The translations under genes were made by a program, and so were the position numbers. Below are positions 23,321-35,100 of a stretch of 64,000 bases of DNA, in pieces; positions within the stretch are counted from its first letter, which is position 1, and the number at the start of each line of letters is the position of its first letter. The DNA comes from Plectrocnemia conspersa (lineage: Eukaryota > Arthropoda > Insecta > Trichoptera > Polycentropodidae), in NCBI GenBank assembly GCA_009617715.1, contig VTFK01000161.1:186001-250000 (forward strand), read 5' to 3'. The notes below the pieces were generated by a model, which worked only from the letters and a program-made list of their open reading frames with translations, had not been told where the DNA came from and did no database searches.

Positions 23321-25660
23321 AAAAACCTACACCCATTGTCCGATCTAGAGATCCTAAAAAAAATGCTAAAATGTGAGGGTTATATTTTGAAAAATATATT
23401 CCAAAGAAATACATGAATGTGGAAGAAAATAAGGAAATACTCAAGATGAAATTAATTATGAATACCGTTGAAGCCCCACAAGTGAAAAAAGAAACACCAC
23501 AGTGCACGAAATGCCAAAGATAATACTCATACTGAAACTGTAACAAATCGCTAAGGTGCGTTAAATTTGCAGGAATGCACTTGAAAAAAATAATGATGTA
23601 AATTGTAATGGAAATCATCCAGCAAATTACAGAGGATGTCTGCTGTACAAACAATAACACAAAAAAGAAAAAGCATGAAGAAGAGCAATTACATGAGGAA
23701 TATCTACTGGTAACAACCATTACAATCAAGGATCGGTACTGATCACTGACGCTCTCCGCAGTATATTGTCCCCAAAACACATAAAACTTTAAATTGTTTT
23801 AATAAACTGGGAAATAAATTCATTGCTGATGGCGATTATAATGCCAAGAATATAGTATGGGGATCAAGAGTAAAGGTAAAAAACTGTACTAGGCAGCAGT
23901 GGAAGATAACTTGAGTTTGATCTCCCGACATATTTGCCAACAGACCAGAAAAAGTTACCCGACATGATTGACTTGTATCGTCAAAAGCAACCAAAAACTA
24001 TCTGAATCATGTTTTAAATCATCATCAGATCTTGCCAATCTTAGTAAAGTTGCAAACAAACAAAAAAATACATTTATAAAACTGAAAAGTGTTCAGAAAA
24101 GACCAAATGATCAAATTGGATTTACCTACCTTTAAAAAGTAACAAATCAGGCAATTGAACGATTAACAAAAACAATTCAAACAGCAGCTTGGAATGATAC
24201 TCTTAATGTAAACAAGCTGCAAAATGCGAAAACAGTGTCAACAAACCAGATCAAAATTCGACAAAACAAAGCCATTAATGAATGTAAGGCTCTATTAGAA
24301 AAGTAAAAAACCAATCAATTCAACATTACCTGAAGAGCTTATCGGCTACAAAAACCAACGATTACACACTATGGAAAGCCACGAAAAAATTAAAGCAAGC
24401 AATATAATACACTCCGCCAAGAAAAAACTCAAACAGAAAGTAGGCCAGAAGTGACAAAGATAAAGCCGACAACTTTTCCGCTCACATAAATAATGTATTC
24501 ACACCATTGTTACAAATTAATTATGTTGAAGCATCCTGTCGGAAGACTCAAGTGATAATACAATACAAAGTAAAAGAAGTTATGCAAACAATATGTAAAT
24601 AAGGCACCAGGTTTTTAGTCGATAACTGGCAAAATGTTAAAGGGAATGAAAGTAATCACCTTTATATATAATGCTATATTAAGACTTCAATACTTTCCCA
24701 CTTCTTGGAAAATTGCTATCAAATCATAATGATCGTGAAACCGGTAAAAACACCTGTGGAAGTAAATTCTTACAGACCAATTAAGCTTACTGCCTATAAT
24801 GTCAAAATTACTTCTAAAGTGTTTGAAATTCATAAGCGAAGAAAAAAAACTTATTCCAAACCATTAATTTAGTTTCAAAAATTAACATAGTATAATAGAA
24901 CAAGTTCATAAAATTGTTACAAATATTAACATTGATTTAGAAGGAAAAATTCTGCAGCATTTCTTGACATTAGCCAAATGTTCAATAAGGTGTGGCATGA
25001 GTGTCTGCTTTATAAATTAAAGTTATCTCTCTTCACAACTTTTTAAAGTATTGGAGTCATGCATAAAAGGCAAATATTTCCATGTAAGGAAATTAATGAG
25101 GAATACACAAACCTAAATGGGATCAGTTCATAAGTGGCACAGAGTAGTGTACTTGGACCAATACTATTTTGATATTGATTGCTGATCTCCCAAGAACTTG
25201 CAGATAACCCAGCTGTAATGGCTTAGCTTATAGACCCTTCGACGGTGATAACGAATCTTCAGAGGAACCTTGACAAAATAAAAGAATAATTTAAAAAGTG
25301 GAAGATCAGGATAAACGAGACGAAATAGGCACAAATTACCTTCACACTGAACAGGAAAATTGTCAAATTGAAAAATCATCCACTCCTCTAAAGAGAGAAA
25401 GTAAAGTAGCTGGGACTACATTTGGACAGCGGAAGCATCATATCATCCAGAGATTTCAAAACAAGATGCTGCGTGTAATAGTGGATGCCCCTGGTATGTA
25501 CATAACAAAGTATTACGGAAACAGTCAAAAATTAAATTGTTAATAGTTCCATAGCATATAGGAAAAGACGTCCAAACAGACTGGCAATTAGACTACTAGA
25601 CTTCAAATCTGACAACCAAACAGACACAAACTATTCGACCATACAAATATATTTTATACT
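23315..25660 (+). mobile_element. Jockey-like non-LTR retrotransposon, ORF1 and ORF2 remnants
   Basis: ORF1 remains: RNT-x-NVEENKEILKMKL region and a CCHC-like stretch with PQCTKCQR and LRCVKCAGMH (23320-23580). ORF2 remains: endonuclease piece FNKLGNKFIADGDYNAKNIV then WGSR and LEFDLPTYLPTDQKKLPDMI (23790-23970); reverse transcriptase FLDISQMFNKVWHECLLYKL (about 24960-25020), GPILF, and a C-terminal part NLQRNLDKIKE-x-FKKWKIR then TFTLNRKI (25260-25360) and IQRFQNKMLRVIVDAPG (25450-25500). Stops and frameshifts occur throughout. The ORF1 start (TACACCCATTG, GATC) is also present, less decayed, at 22394-22548. Confidence 0.85.
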
Positions 25661-25829
25661 GTCAATTAAATTTATTTAAAATTTTATAGAGATGCATCCA
25701 ACAAACTTCTCTACATGCCACATGTTAAAAAAATTGACTTATTGTTATTAACTGATATTGTAAATAGTAATGTAAAAATAAAGTAGAGCTGTGCGTGGAA
25801 TTTAATTTTAGCAGAATTCCATGAATTTA

Positions 25830-26060
25830 TAAAGAAAAAACAAAGAATTTAAACTTAGAAGTTCCTAATTCATCCACACATTATTCTACATGCGATGCAT
25901 CAGATATATTAGATACTGCAATTTCAAAAAAAAAATTACCAAGTGCATGATACCGTCTCGTCTGATCACAACCCAGTTACATTTTCATTCGTAATAAATC
26001 ACTCTATAAAATTAAATAATATACCTCTAAAATAATTGAGTGATTGCACTCCAGAAGGGG
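25830..26060 (+). mobile_element. Second non-LTR endonuclease fragment
   Basis: Reads STHYSTCDASDILDTAISKK then VSSDHNPVTFSF, the end of an APE-type retrotransposon endonuclease with its conserved SDH. Since it lies downstream of RT remains in the same orientation, it belongs to a separate copy from the one before it. Confidence 0.7.
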
Positions 26061-26099
26061 CACCGTAAGCCAAGAAATGGTGAGACAGATTTGTAGCAC

Positions 26100-26820
26100 C
26101 TGCATTTGACCGGCCGGCCGAGAAAGTCTGGTCGCATCCACAAAGATCTAACTGGCTTGAGGCCCTGTAACCAGATTAAAAGCTGTTGCTGATGCCGTTA
26201 GAGTTGATGCTGATAATGCTGCTGGAGTTGATGCTAATGATCGACATAATGGGGTAGTCTGCAGTGGTTGCATTTACAGTTATTGTTGTAGTTGCCTATT
26301 CTGCTGGAGCTGTGTGCGGGGCTTTTAAGTGGTGCACGGAATCTTCGTGGCACCTGGATTTACAAAAGTGTTCCATTGCCGACAGTTGTTGGTTGCTAGT
26401 GTATTCGTTTAGGCCGACGGGCGACTATCGGCGGCGTCGACGTATAAGCTGTGCTCTGGTACGAATCTCCACTTGTGCAGGACGTAGGCGGTTGCGTCGC
26501 CTGTTGCCAGTTCCATCGTGGCGATTTCAACTACATAGGCGGGTTACTGCGTTAGCGCCATCCTGGTCTTCCTTCGATCACGTCGGGGATCACCACTTCA
26601 GTGCCCGCCCGTCCTGCGACTCTCTTTATTTACTTAATCACTCCATATTTATAGTAAAAATATAATTTGATATTGTGACATAATAATGCACTACACATGT
26701 AAATAATTACCTACAATTAGATTAATGTGGAATATGTAGCAATAATAATTTATTTTTAATAAAGTAATGTGAGGTTATTGAACCCGACCACTAGCGGTAG
26801 TTAATTTGTTGGTCGCAACA
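26100..26820 (-). mobile_element. LTR-retroelement fragment, antisense, with GC-rich interior
   Basis: Read on the minus strand it begins TGTTGCGACCAACAAATTAA at 26820, has a TATA-like CTATAAATATGGAG and an AATAAAG polyadenylation-like site by about 26640, then passes into markedly GC-richer sequence (26100-26630). The LTR part is homologous to 16738-17063. The GC-rich part may be the 5' leader and start of gag, but I see no identifiable domain. The plus-strand 133-codon frame here is a by-product of the GC-rich stretch. Confidence 0.55.
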
Positions 26821-26829
26821 ATACTATGA

Positions 26830-28103
26830 GACTACTTTTATTATTACGTTGATGAATAATATAATAAAAGTAGAAGTAAATACTGATAAAATAAATAAAA
26901 ATATTAATAAAAAATAAAATATGACGCCTGTGGCAAAATTATCGCGATAAATTAGAGGAAAAACGACTTAATTAATAACAAAATGAAGTTAAAATAGCTA
27001 CTATTATGTATAATAATCTATCTTAAACTTAAGTTTAAGATTAAAATTATTAATAATTTAAATCCAGAGGACAATTATCTGTGGAACACGTCAAAAATTT
27101 TACGTCGCGAACCCGCAAAAATAAAAAAATATTACTTCATAACAATATATTATTTTAACTGTTGGATAAATAGCTGAAATTATTGTTTAGTCTGCAAAAC
27201 CAATACACAGTTGATACAAAAACTGTTTAAAAAACTTTAAAAATAAAATTGAAAAAGAAAGAGATTACCACTTAAAACCCATAGAAAAAAAACCTGTAAC
27301 AATTCAAGAACTAGCTAATATAATTCAATGACTTCTTAATCGCAAGCCCCGAAAATGACCTTATTCCCAACAGAGCCTTTAACCCTTTGAGCGGTAATGC
27401 TGTACATGTTAGATAATGAAGGTTTCTCGAGTGATAAAGATTAATACTATACATTTATAAAATTATTATTGTATTATTTTCAATTAATTTTCTGCTAATT
27501 TCAATATATTTTTTCCTATTTTACAATTTTTTAGTATTTTTAATGTATACATGCATGTATATATTTAGTAATGTAAAGCTCAAGTGATAAATATGAGCAA
27601 ATTATAGATTAATAAATTTAAAAAAATAGTTTTATCGCAAAAACAACCAATGTTCCTATTCGTCGAATCTTCTGTGAAAGAACTTATAAAAGAGAACTCA
27701 CTCAAGAAAAGATAAAAACCATTAACAAAACACCTAAATATTTTTGGCTATTTTATGTTGTATAAACTATTACATACAAACGTATTACTAATTTGTTATT
27801 TTATTTATTAATTTTATTATTCACTATTTTACTAATCAATTCATTCGTTTAAAATAGTCGAAAAAACTCAATGGGCTCAACGTTGTTCCGCTAATTGCTT
27901 TTTATGACAGAACAGGAGCAATAATTTTCTTATTTTCAGTATAAATGTGTAATCGGAATCAAAATGGATCACAATGGTGAACTAGGGAAGACATCTAAAT
28001 AATAAATTCTTATTAAAAATCATACATTCTTGGTAAAAATATGTTTTACTTAAAAAATATAAATCGTAATAAGTACAAATACATATCCATAAACTGATAA
28101 ACA
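26830..28103. other. Intergenic, AT-rich
   Basis: No gene supported. TTAACCCTTTGAGCGGTAAT at 27380 looks like a piggyBac-type terminus, but no matching opposite end was found. Confidence 0.4.
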
Positions 28104-29866
28104 TCACTGATCGGCATCACTACTTCTTATATTTTTAGCAAATTGAGAATGTGTTCCAATCTGATTGTGATACGAATACATAGTCATATCTTGAACGTTA
28201 TGCAAGTATTCTGGCGTAATCTGAACCAATTCGGAATAAACCGGCTGCTTGTCTTTATCCAAATTGTTGAATCTCGTAGACAGTTCCTCTAATCGTATCA
28301 AGGGAATAGATTGCAGTCTCTCGTGTATGTTCTTTAGATTGTTTTTATTGAGAGATTTGGGCGAAAATGTCTTTTCGTGTCTACACCTGTGCCGTTTCAT
28401 CTCGGAGAAGTTTACAAAACCATATTGACATCCAGGCCAATCGCATTTATACGTCTTTTCTCCCATGTGTCTTTTATGATGATTCGATAGATGATAAGAT
28501 GTAACAAACGACTTATTACATATCTTGCAAGTGTAAGGTCGTTCGCCTGTGTGAGTTCGTAAATGTTTCTTCAATGTATGTGATACTGTAAAAGCCCTAA
28601 AAATCATATTTTTATTAAAAACATAAATAATATATATTTTATTACAAATATTAAATACCTCGGACAAATATCACATTTATAAGGTTTAACGCCGGAATGT
28701 CTTCTTTCGTGAACCATTAAATGACCAGTTTGAGCAAACCTATTAAATAGAATATTATTTAGTATATTTGAAATAAATTTAACTTTAATTTAATATTATA
28801 ATACCTGCGGTTACAAACGTTGCATTTATAAGGCTTATCTCCGGAATGTACACGCTCATGATCAATAAGATTCCTATTGAATAAGAATATTTTACCGCAG
28901 ATAGTGCACATGTGGTTTTTACTCTTATCCGTAGTTTTATCACTGAAAATATATTAAATCAATTGATTATAAATAGATATATAATTATACATTTTATTAT
29001 TTAAATTAATACCTGGACTCTAATTGATCAACTTCTTCAGGATTGTTTTCATCTTCTCTTCTCGTATTTAATTTATTTTTATTTAACAGCTTAGTTTTTG
29101 CTTTTCTCTCCAAATTAGATCTGACATTGATCAAATCATTTTTATTTCTCTCTTTTGGTTTCTTTGTTTTCTTACGATGTGTTTTTAACTTCGGAATTGT
29201 ATAATCATCTTCGCTGGCATTATCTAAAATTACATCATTATTAGATTCATATCATTAAAATGTGTTTAAAAATATATTACCATAATCTTCATCATTCTTC
29301 AAACTCAATGTATCCAAATCTTCAATCTTAAATTTGAACAAATATTTTTATAAAATTAAACTGTTTATTATACAAGCCATTAATCATTATTTTTACATTA
29401 TTGTCGTTCGTTTGACTATTCTCTTGAATTTTAATAGCACGCTGACGCAGTTCCTCATCAGACGATTTGCATTTGATCTTGAATTGATACGCGATGTTTA
29501 GTTCATTAAAACACTCGTCGCATATATTTGAAGGTAAGCCATCATCGGAGCTGATCTAAAATACCATGTAATAATAAAACACATTTGATGCTGTTTTACA
29601 ACATATTTGAATATAAAATATACCTGTAAGTCTGCGCAAGCTGTGAAACGTTGATATATCGATATGTCGTCTGTATCTTCAAAGATATTATGAGTAGGCG
29701 AAGTACCTAAACAAGACCGACAAACCGACATGTTTTCGTTTATATTGACATGACGTTTGACAGCTTTGGTCTTAACGCAAATTTTTGGGCCAGTATATTT
29801 TATTGTTATATTTAACCTTTCCTTATCTGTGCATTCATGGTTAAGAACCACACTAGACGATCCCAT
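28104..29866 (-). CDS. ZAD-domain C2H2 zinc-finger protein
   Basis: Probable nuclear DNA-binding transcription factor of the insect-expanded ZAD class. Seven exons: 29866-29624, 29555-29397, 29326-29281, 29223-29013, 28942-28805, 28739-28659, 28596-28104; all join in phase and encode 456 residues. ZAD zinc-coordinating pairs are CRSC (49-52) and CDEC (93-96), the usual dimerisation domain. The ATG at residue 46 (MSVCRSC) would give the typical start directly at the ZAD, so either start is possible. An acidic then very basic linker (KTHRKKTKKPKERNKND) follows, then five fingers: MCTICGKIFLFNRNLIDHE, CNVCNRRFAQTGHLMVHE, CDICPRAFTVSHTLKKHLRT, CKICNKSFVTSYHLSNHHKR and CDWPGCQYGFVNFSEMKR. HTGERPY-type linkers separate fingers. 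The C-terminal 70 residues match no domain I know. Target sites and orthology are unknown. Confidence 0.92.
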
Positions 29867-30722
29867 CGTGAGTATGTCGTCCCTAAGCCAGTGCGCCCTC
29901 CCCCTCCCATAGCTACACCACTGCTTATGGAACTACATAATTTCTTTGTTATTTTTTTAGCTATTTTAAATTCCAAATAAAGAAATTATTCAAATGTCTT
30001 TAAAAAAAATATTATTTAAAAACATTCAGACGTATATTTAAAATTGATTTATTATTCGTTTTTTTATCTTATGGAACAATCTGACAATAGAAGATATTTT
30101 GCCGATTGACTCCCGTGACTTAATGCACAGTTTTTTTTAAACATTTATGATATTCTCTATGAGCTGAAGTAGTTAATTATTAGCGATTTTTTATTTCAAA
30201 TATGTACGAACTTACTCGATTTTAATTAATGACTTTATTCACATTAAAAGAGTAAACCTAAAGCGGTTTCCATATATTATATTACAGGGTTTTTGTAATG
30301 TTTTACCCCCTTGCCCCTATATGTCACAAGGTTTCATTGAGCCAGACTCATATTTTGTTTACACTGTCACAATTCCGCTGACCCTCCCCCCCTCATAAGC
30401 CTGTGACGTAAGTTATGGTAGTCGCCTAATTTGTGAAGATACCAATCTTCTACCGTAAAATTAAAATGCATTTAAAAATAAATATCTAGTTTTCGACCTT
30501 ATTACAAGATACAACTATAATAAAAAGATTATGTAATCTAGATATATTAAAAAAATGTATTTATTTATTTAGAAAAAAAAAATATATATAAATTTCAGTT
30601 ATAAAGGTAATTATTTTAACTGGCAACAATATGAAACGTCAAAGTGGCGTGTTGCATTTAACGTTTAACGGTTAACCAAGCCTAAACACAAGCTATACGT
30701 TCGTCGTTTAGAACGCAACGAG
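29867..30722. promoter_or_regulatory. Divergent intergenic region
   Basis: Separates the minus-strand zinc-finger gene from the plus-strand 200-residue gene, so it should hold both promoters. No clear TATA box is seen. A pyrimidine-rich, GC-richer patch at 30290-30420 (TTTTACCCCCTTGCCCCTAT) resembles a transposon end but has no partner I could find. Confidence 0.45.
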
Positions 30723-31934
30723 ATGGAACCGACGACGGATTCGATGGATTCGGACACTTCCGACACCACAATTGTGGACGTAAACGACAGGGAAATCAGG
30801 AGGAGAGTTCAAAAGAGGAAATCGATTCGCGAACGCTCCATGTTTAACAATCTTCACTACAGATCTGCGGGAGATCCGATATACTCATCATATATACCAT
30901 TTCAAGATTTGGTACGTACTTATTCTACTTTATATTAATTATAAATTCGCAAATTGTATGGACTTTCAAAATCAATATTTTTACAATGAAATAGATCAAA
31001 ATAATGGATTCGTTGGTGCTTCTCAAAATGTGAGCAAGATTACCTTTTTATACATTTTCTCACGAGCTTGGATGAAGACTTATTTAAACCAATTTGGCCC
31101 CGCTTTTCTCAAGTTTTCTCCAGTGTGGCCCCCCTTTAATTAAACCTTTGTGGTTTTAGATTATAAGCTATACAAGCAAATAAGAGGTATTTACTTATTA
31201 TATCAACATGCTTCTTACTTTTTCATCGTTGAATTAGAAGAGTCATTTATAAAATAAAAAAAAGCGATTATTTATAAAAATAAAAATTAAGTGCTAGGCC
31301 AAAAATATTTTAAATAAAACGTTATTATATTTAATTATGTATGCACATTGTAGTTTATAATTTATTTATTTTATAGAGAGAAGCAGCACTCGCTATATCT
31401 GCTCCTATAGTTTCCATAAGAAACGAGAGGCGTGATAGATGCAGATACAAAGGAAAATCTAATAAATATGTCCATAAGCACGTGGTTCATTATTGCTCTT
31501 TGATTAAGAACGCTATAATGAAAAATAATTGGAGGCCGATTTGTAAATTGCTGATGTCGTACATAAACGAGAAAAAAGTCGAGCGCGACCATCATGGAAT
31601 TATACTTAAGGTATATATTATTATATAACAATCTGCTACTTTTTTGCCATGAGGCTTTTTACTTAATTTTAATTTTACGTATAAATTAAGTTACTTTATT
31701 ATTGTGGCAAAAATTTTGTCGCAATATATTATATAATGTAGTCTATTTTTTCAGTACACATTCTTGCATTTATTAAACGATCCCATAGCGCAAGAGCATG
31801 ACTATTTGAAAAAGTATCTACAATTGGGACTCTCTTGCCACAGTTCTGAAGAAAGAGAGACTCTCATGAGGATGTTATCATCGCTGCCTCTGAAAATGTG
31901 CGCTTTTATGTCCTTCGTGGGATACGAAGAGTAA
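30723..31934 (+). CDS. Complete 200-residue protein, not recognised; faint TAF1A resemblance
   Basis: Three exons, 30723-30911, 31377-31610 and 31755-31934, join in phase with good GT-AG sites and give 200 residues. The N-terminus is acidic and Ser/Thr-rich (TTDSMDSDTSDTTIVDVND) followed by a basic patch (RRRVQKRKSIRER), which suggests a nuclear protein. The middle and C-terminal parts look alpha-helical (HYCSLIKNAIMKNNWRPICK, LLMSYINEKK, YTFLHLLND, LSSLPLKMCAFMSFVGYEE). The helix with a K-x-x-W pattern recalls the start of the RNA polymerase I factor TAF1A, but the protein is less than half that length, so this is only a suggestion. A polyadenylation signal AATAAA lies at 31993-31998. It is convergent with CPT2, 182 bases away. 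Confidence 0.8.
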
Positions 31935-31992
31935 TCAATACTCGAGAGAAGAATAAGACTGATTTTTATTCACGTATTTTATAAAAATATAA

Positions 31993-31998
31993 AATAAA
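31993..31998 (+). terminator. Polyadenylation signal of the 200-residue gene
   Basis: AATAAA 59 bases after the stop codon, in a convergent intergenic space of 182 bases. Confidence 0.6.
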
Positions 31999-32116
31999 CA
32001 TATTAACGCGTAACATTATATTTTTTATGCATGAAAATACATTTTTTAAATACAACATAACATTGTTTCATTATTAATATAAATCTCGTTTATATATATT
32101 ATAACATATTAATACT

Positions 32117-35100
32117 TTAATCTTTTTTAACACACTGCATTATTTTATTTATATCTTTCAAAGCGATCTCTAAAGCTTGTACAAATTGTTTTCCATTATT
32201 ATGCGGAGGATAACTCGTCACAACAGTTTTAAATCCATCGTCCATAACCGAGTATCTGTAACAAAAATTATAATCGATTGACGGATATGAATTCCTTGAT
32301 TATAATAAAAACGCGCATACCCAATTCCTAATCCGTCCGTTATCACAGGTCCGAATCCACCAGCCATCACAGCCGGAGATGTTAAAGTGCTCGTACTCAA
32401 AATGGAAGTATTGATCATCTTGTATTCAGCGTCGCCAAAGATGCCCGGTTGAAGACCCTCTTGTTCAGCTAGCTTCTTCAAAGCGAAGAGATGTCTATCG
32501 AAACCTTGACCCATGGCTGCGTCTTTCACGAGTTGAGAATGAGCGGTAGAGCAAGTCAACAGCATCTTTGCCAATTCTGAATCGGAAGGCCGGGAAGTTG
32601 TCGAGTGTAATGCATCGCAAAACGCCTGTGAAGCATAATTTATATTAGTTTATAATTTTCTAGTGCAAGAATAAGTCTGAAAATATAATATTTAAATATT
32701 AACCTTTGTATGAACAGTGCAGGGTCGCACTGTCTCTGTACGTCCGTGTTTAAAAGCTGCCGTACTGCAGGATTCGTAAGTGCCGACATATTTTCCAGTC
32801 AAGGAATGATAAGCTGCCTGTGAAATATTTTAATCTAAAGTTATATAAGTTTTTTTTCTAACTAACTTTGACATTCGGTTGCAGCTTTTCTTTTTTTTTC
32901 GGAAGTTTGCCAATGGCAAAAATGGTTTAATTCATAAAAATTCACACAGATAAATTCTATTATATATAATACTATGTATTATTTCCGATAATGGCCGTAA
33001 AGCTTTGCAATGTTTTGAAAAAACCAACATTTCTACATTTATTAGGTTTAAAAAACATATTTTAGTTTGCTATTACCCCAAAAATAATCCAATATTTTTG
33101 GGGTAGTTTGTCGTGAACTAGCTTTGGTTACGGTTCTCTAACACCATTCCCACTTACAGTGACTATATATTTCTTAACTCGTTATTGATAATAAGCGATA
33201 GTTTATGTGGTGTCATGGCAACACCGGGGTAACACCATTCCCACTTACAGTGACTATATATTTCCTAACTCGTTATTGATAATAAGCGATAGTTTATGTG
33301 GTGTCATGGCGACCCAGGCGGACGGCAGCACAGTTTATAATATAAGTTAGTAAATAATATTAAAAACAATCCAAACAATGAAAGTTCTACTTCCAAATTT
33401 AATGATAATAGTGACTGTAAATTATTTTGATAGTAGTGATAATGAAGAAAATTTGCCAACGTTAATTATGATAGTACACTATTATTTGTTAACACCACAT
33501 TTGTTCAAAAAAGTGAAAGTTTGCTCGAAATTATCAAGAATAAATGTAGTTATTAGAGTCTCCAATTACTCGAACCATCAACTACTCGAGTATCGAATAT
33601 TAAAATTTTAAAATACTCGAGTACTCGAGTACTTTCGAGTATTTACCAAATGTACCAAAATAGCTATTATTCAAATTCGTGCACATATAAATAAATAAAT
33701 AAAATACTTGGTATGTTAATTTTTACAATTATTTTAACTTCAAGAACATACTTTTTAAAAACAATAATGCAAAATGTGTCTCGAATTTAATATTACTGCG
33801 AACCTTTGGTTTTATTATTCCCGTTGTGGAAAAAACCCTTTCCGTTGCTGTTGATGTTGGTCTTATTGTCATTAACGCGTTGGATAAGGCTTCTAATTTA
33901 TCTGTTCGCTTTTTATAGATATAACATTTTTTGAACTCTCTTTTTGTGTTCTCTTATTTCCTTCGACTATTGACAAAATAGCATTTTGTAATTCTTCTTG
34001 AATAGATTTTTTTTCTTAACAATATACAATCTTCTAATCCTTCTGATTAATGCGAAAAATTTAAATCTATATCCTTCGAAGATGTATTTGGGTGAATCCC
34101 TTTCACTCTAGAGCTAAACGGTTCGCAAAGAACTGACTTTACTTTAAATGCCTTTAAAACACACAATTGTTTTGATTTATATTTTAAGCTGAGGGATCAG
34201 TATAAACAATTTACAACACTTTACGCTACAACTGCATAGTCATAAAACCTAAATTTTTTTTTTGATATTTCATATTGTTCATTGCCATAAATTAGATAAG
34301 TCGGGACTGTCGAACAGAAAACACAAAAGAAATTTCTCCGTCGTACCCACTAACATAGCCGACGACCGGAACTATGCAACTATGGAACTATGAAAAAATT
34401 ATACCTGATAGTAACCGTTCTAACTCGAGACTTCGGGCATAAACGCCAAATAAAAGCAAGACGTTAACCTTTACCGGACCGAGTTAAAGTTAATTTTGTT
34501 TCTGAAATATTTCAAATTTTTTTAATTTCGAGTATTAATCGAGTAATTTTCAAAATACTAGATTATCAAGTACTTGAAAAATAGACAAGTATACTCGAGT
34601 ATCGAGTACTCGATTACTCGAATTGGAGACTCTAGTAGTTATACACTGTATGAAGTATGAAGCGAGAGGAATTGACATCAGCGTCATATAGAGAGAGGAA
34701 CATCGCCAAATATGAGATTTTAGAGAACCATCCACTGGACATCATCTATCCGCCAACTTCTCCACCACCGCTCGGAGAAAAACGATACTCGCCCACTATA
34801 GTTTGTCGCTATATGTAATATTGTACCATAAATTATTACCAATTTTTAACGGCATCTTTCTGTCTAAGGCTTAAGAAACCTAAAAGTTGCATGTAATTTA
34901 ATATTTTCACTGTTTTTCGCTGAAAACATTTCTCAACATGGTTTTATTGTGACGAAATTTGACACAAAATGATAATATCTATTACATAATATAAGCGTTT
35001 TTTTTTGGGTAGATTAAAAATTTACGCAGTTATTTTAAAAGACAGACAATTAATGTTTTTAAGGTGGTGCAGTTTCATTGACTGAGACATTTGCAAAAAA

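Noticed and set aside
23304..23780. 158-codon minus-strand frame
   Set aside because: Antisense of the Jockey-like ORF1 remains, which make sense on the plus strand.
26264..26665. 133-codon plus-strand frame
   Set aside because: Arg/Ser/Cys-rich translation of a GC-rich segment antisense to an LTR element; no domain or splice support.
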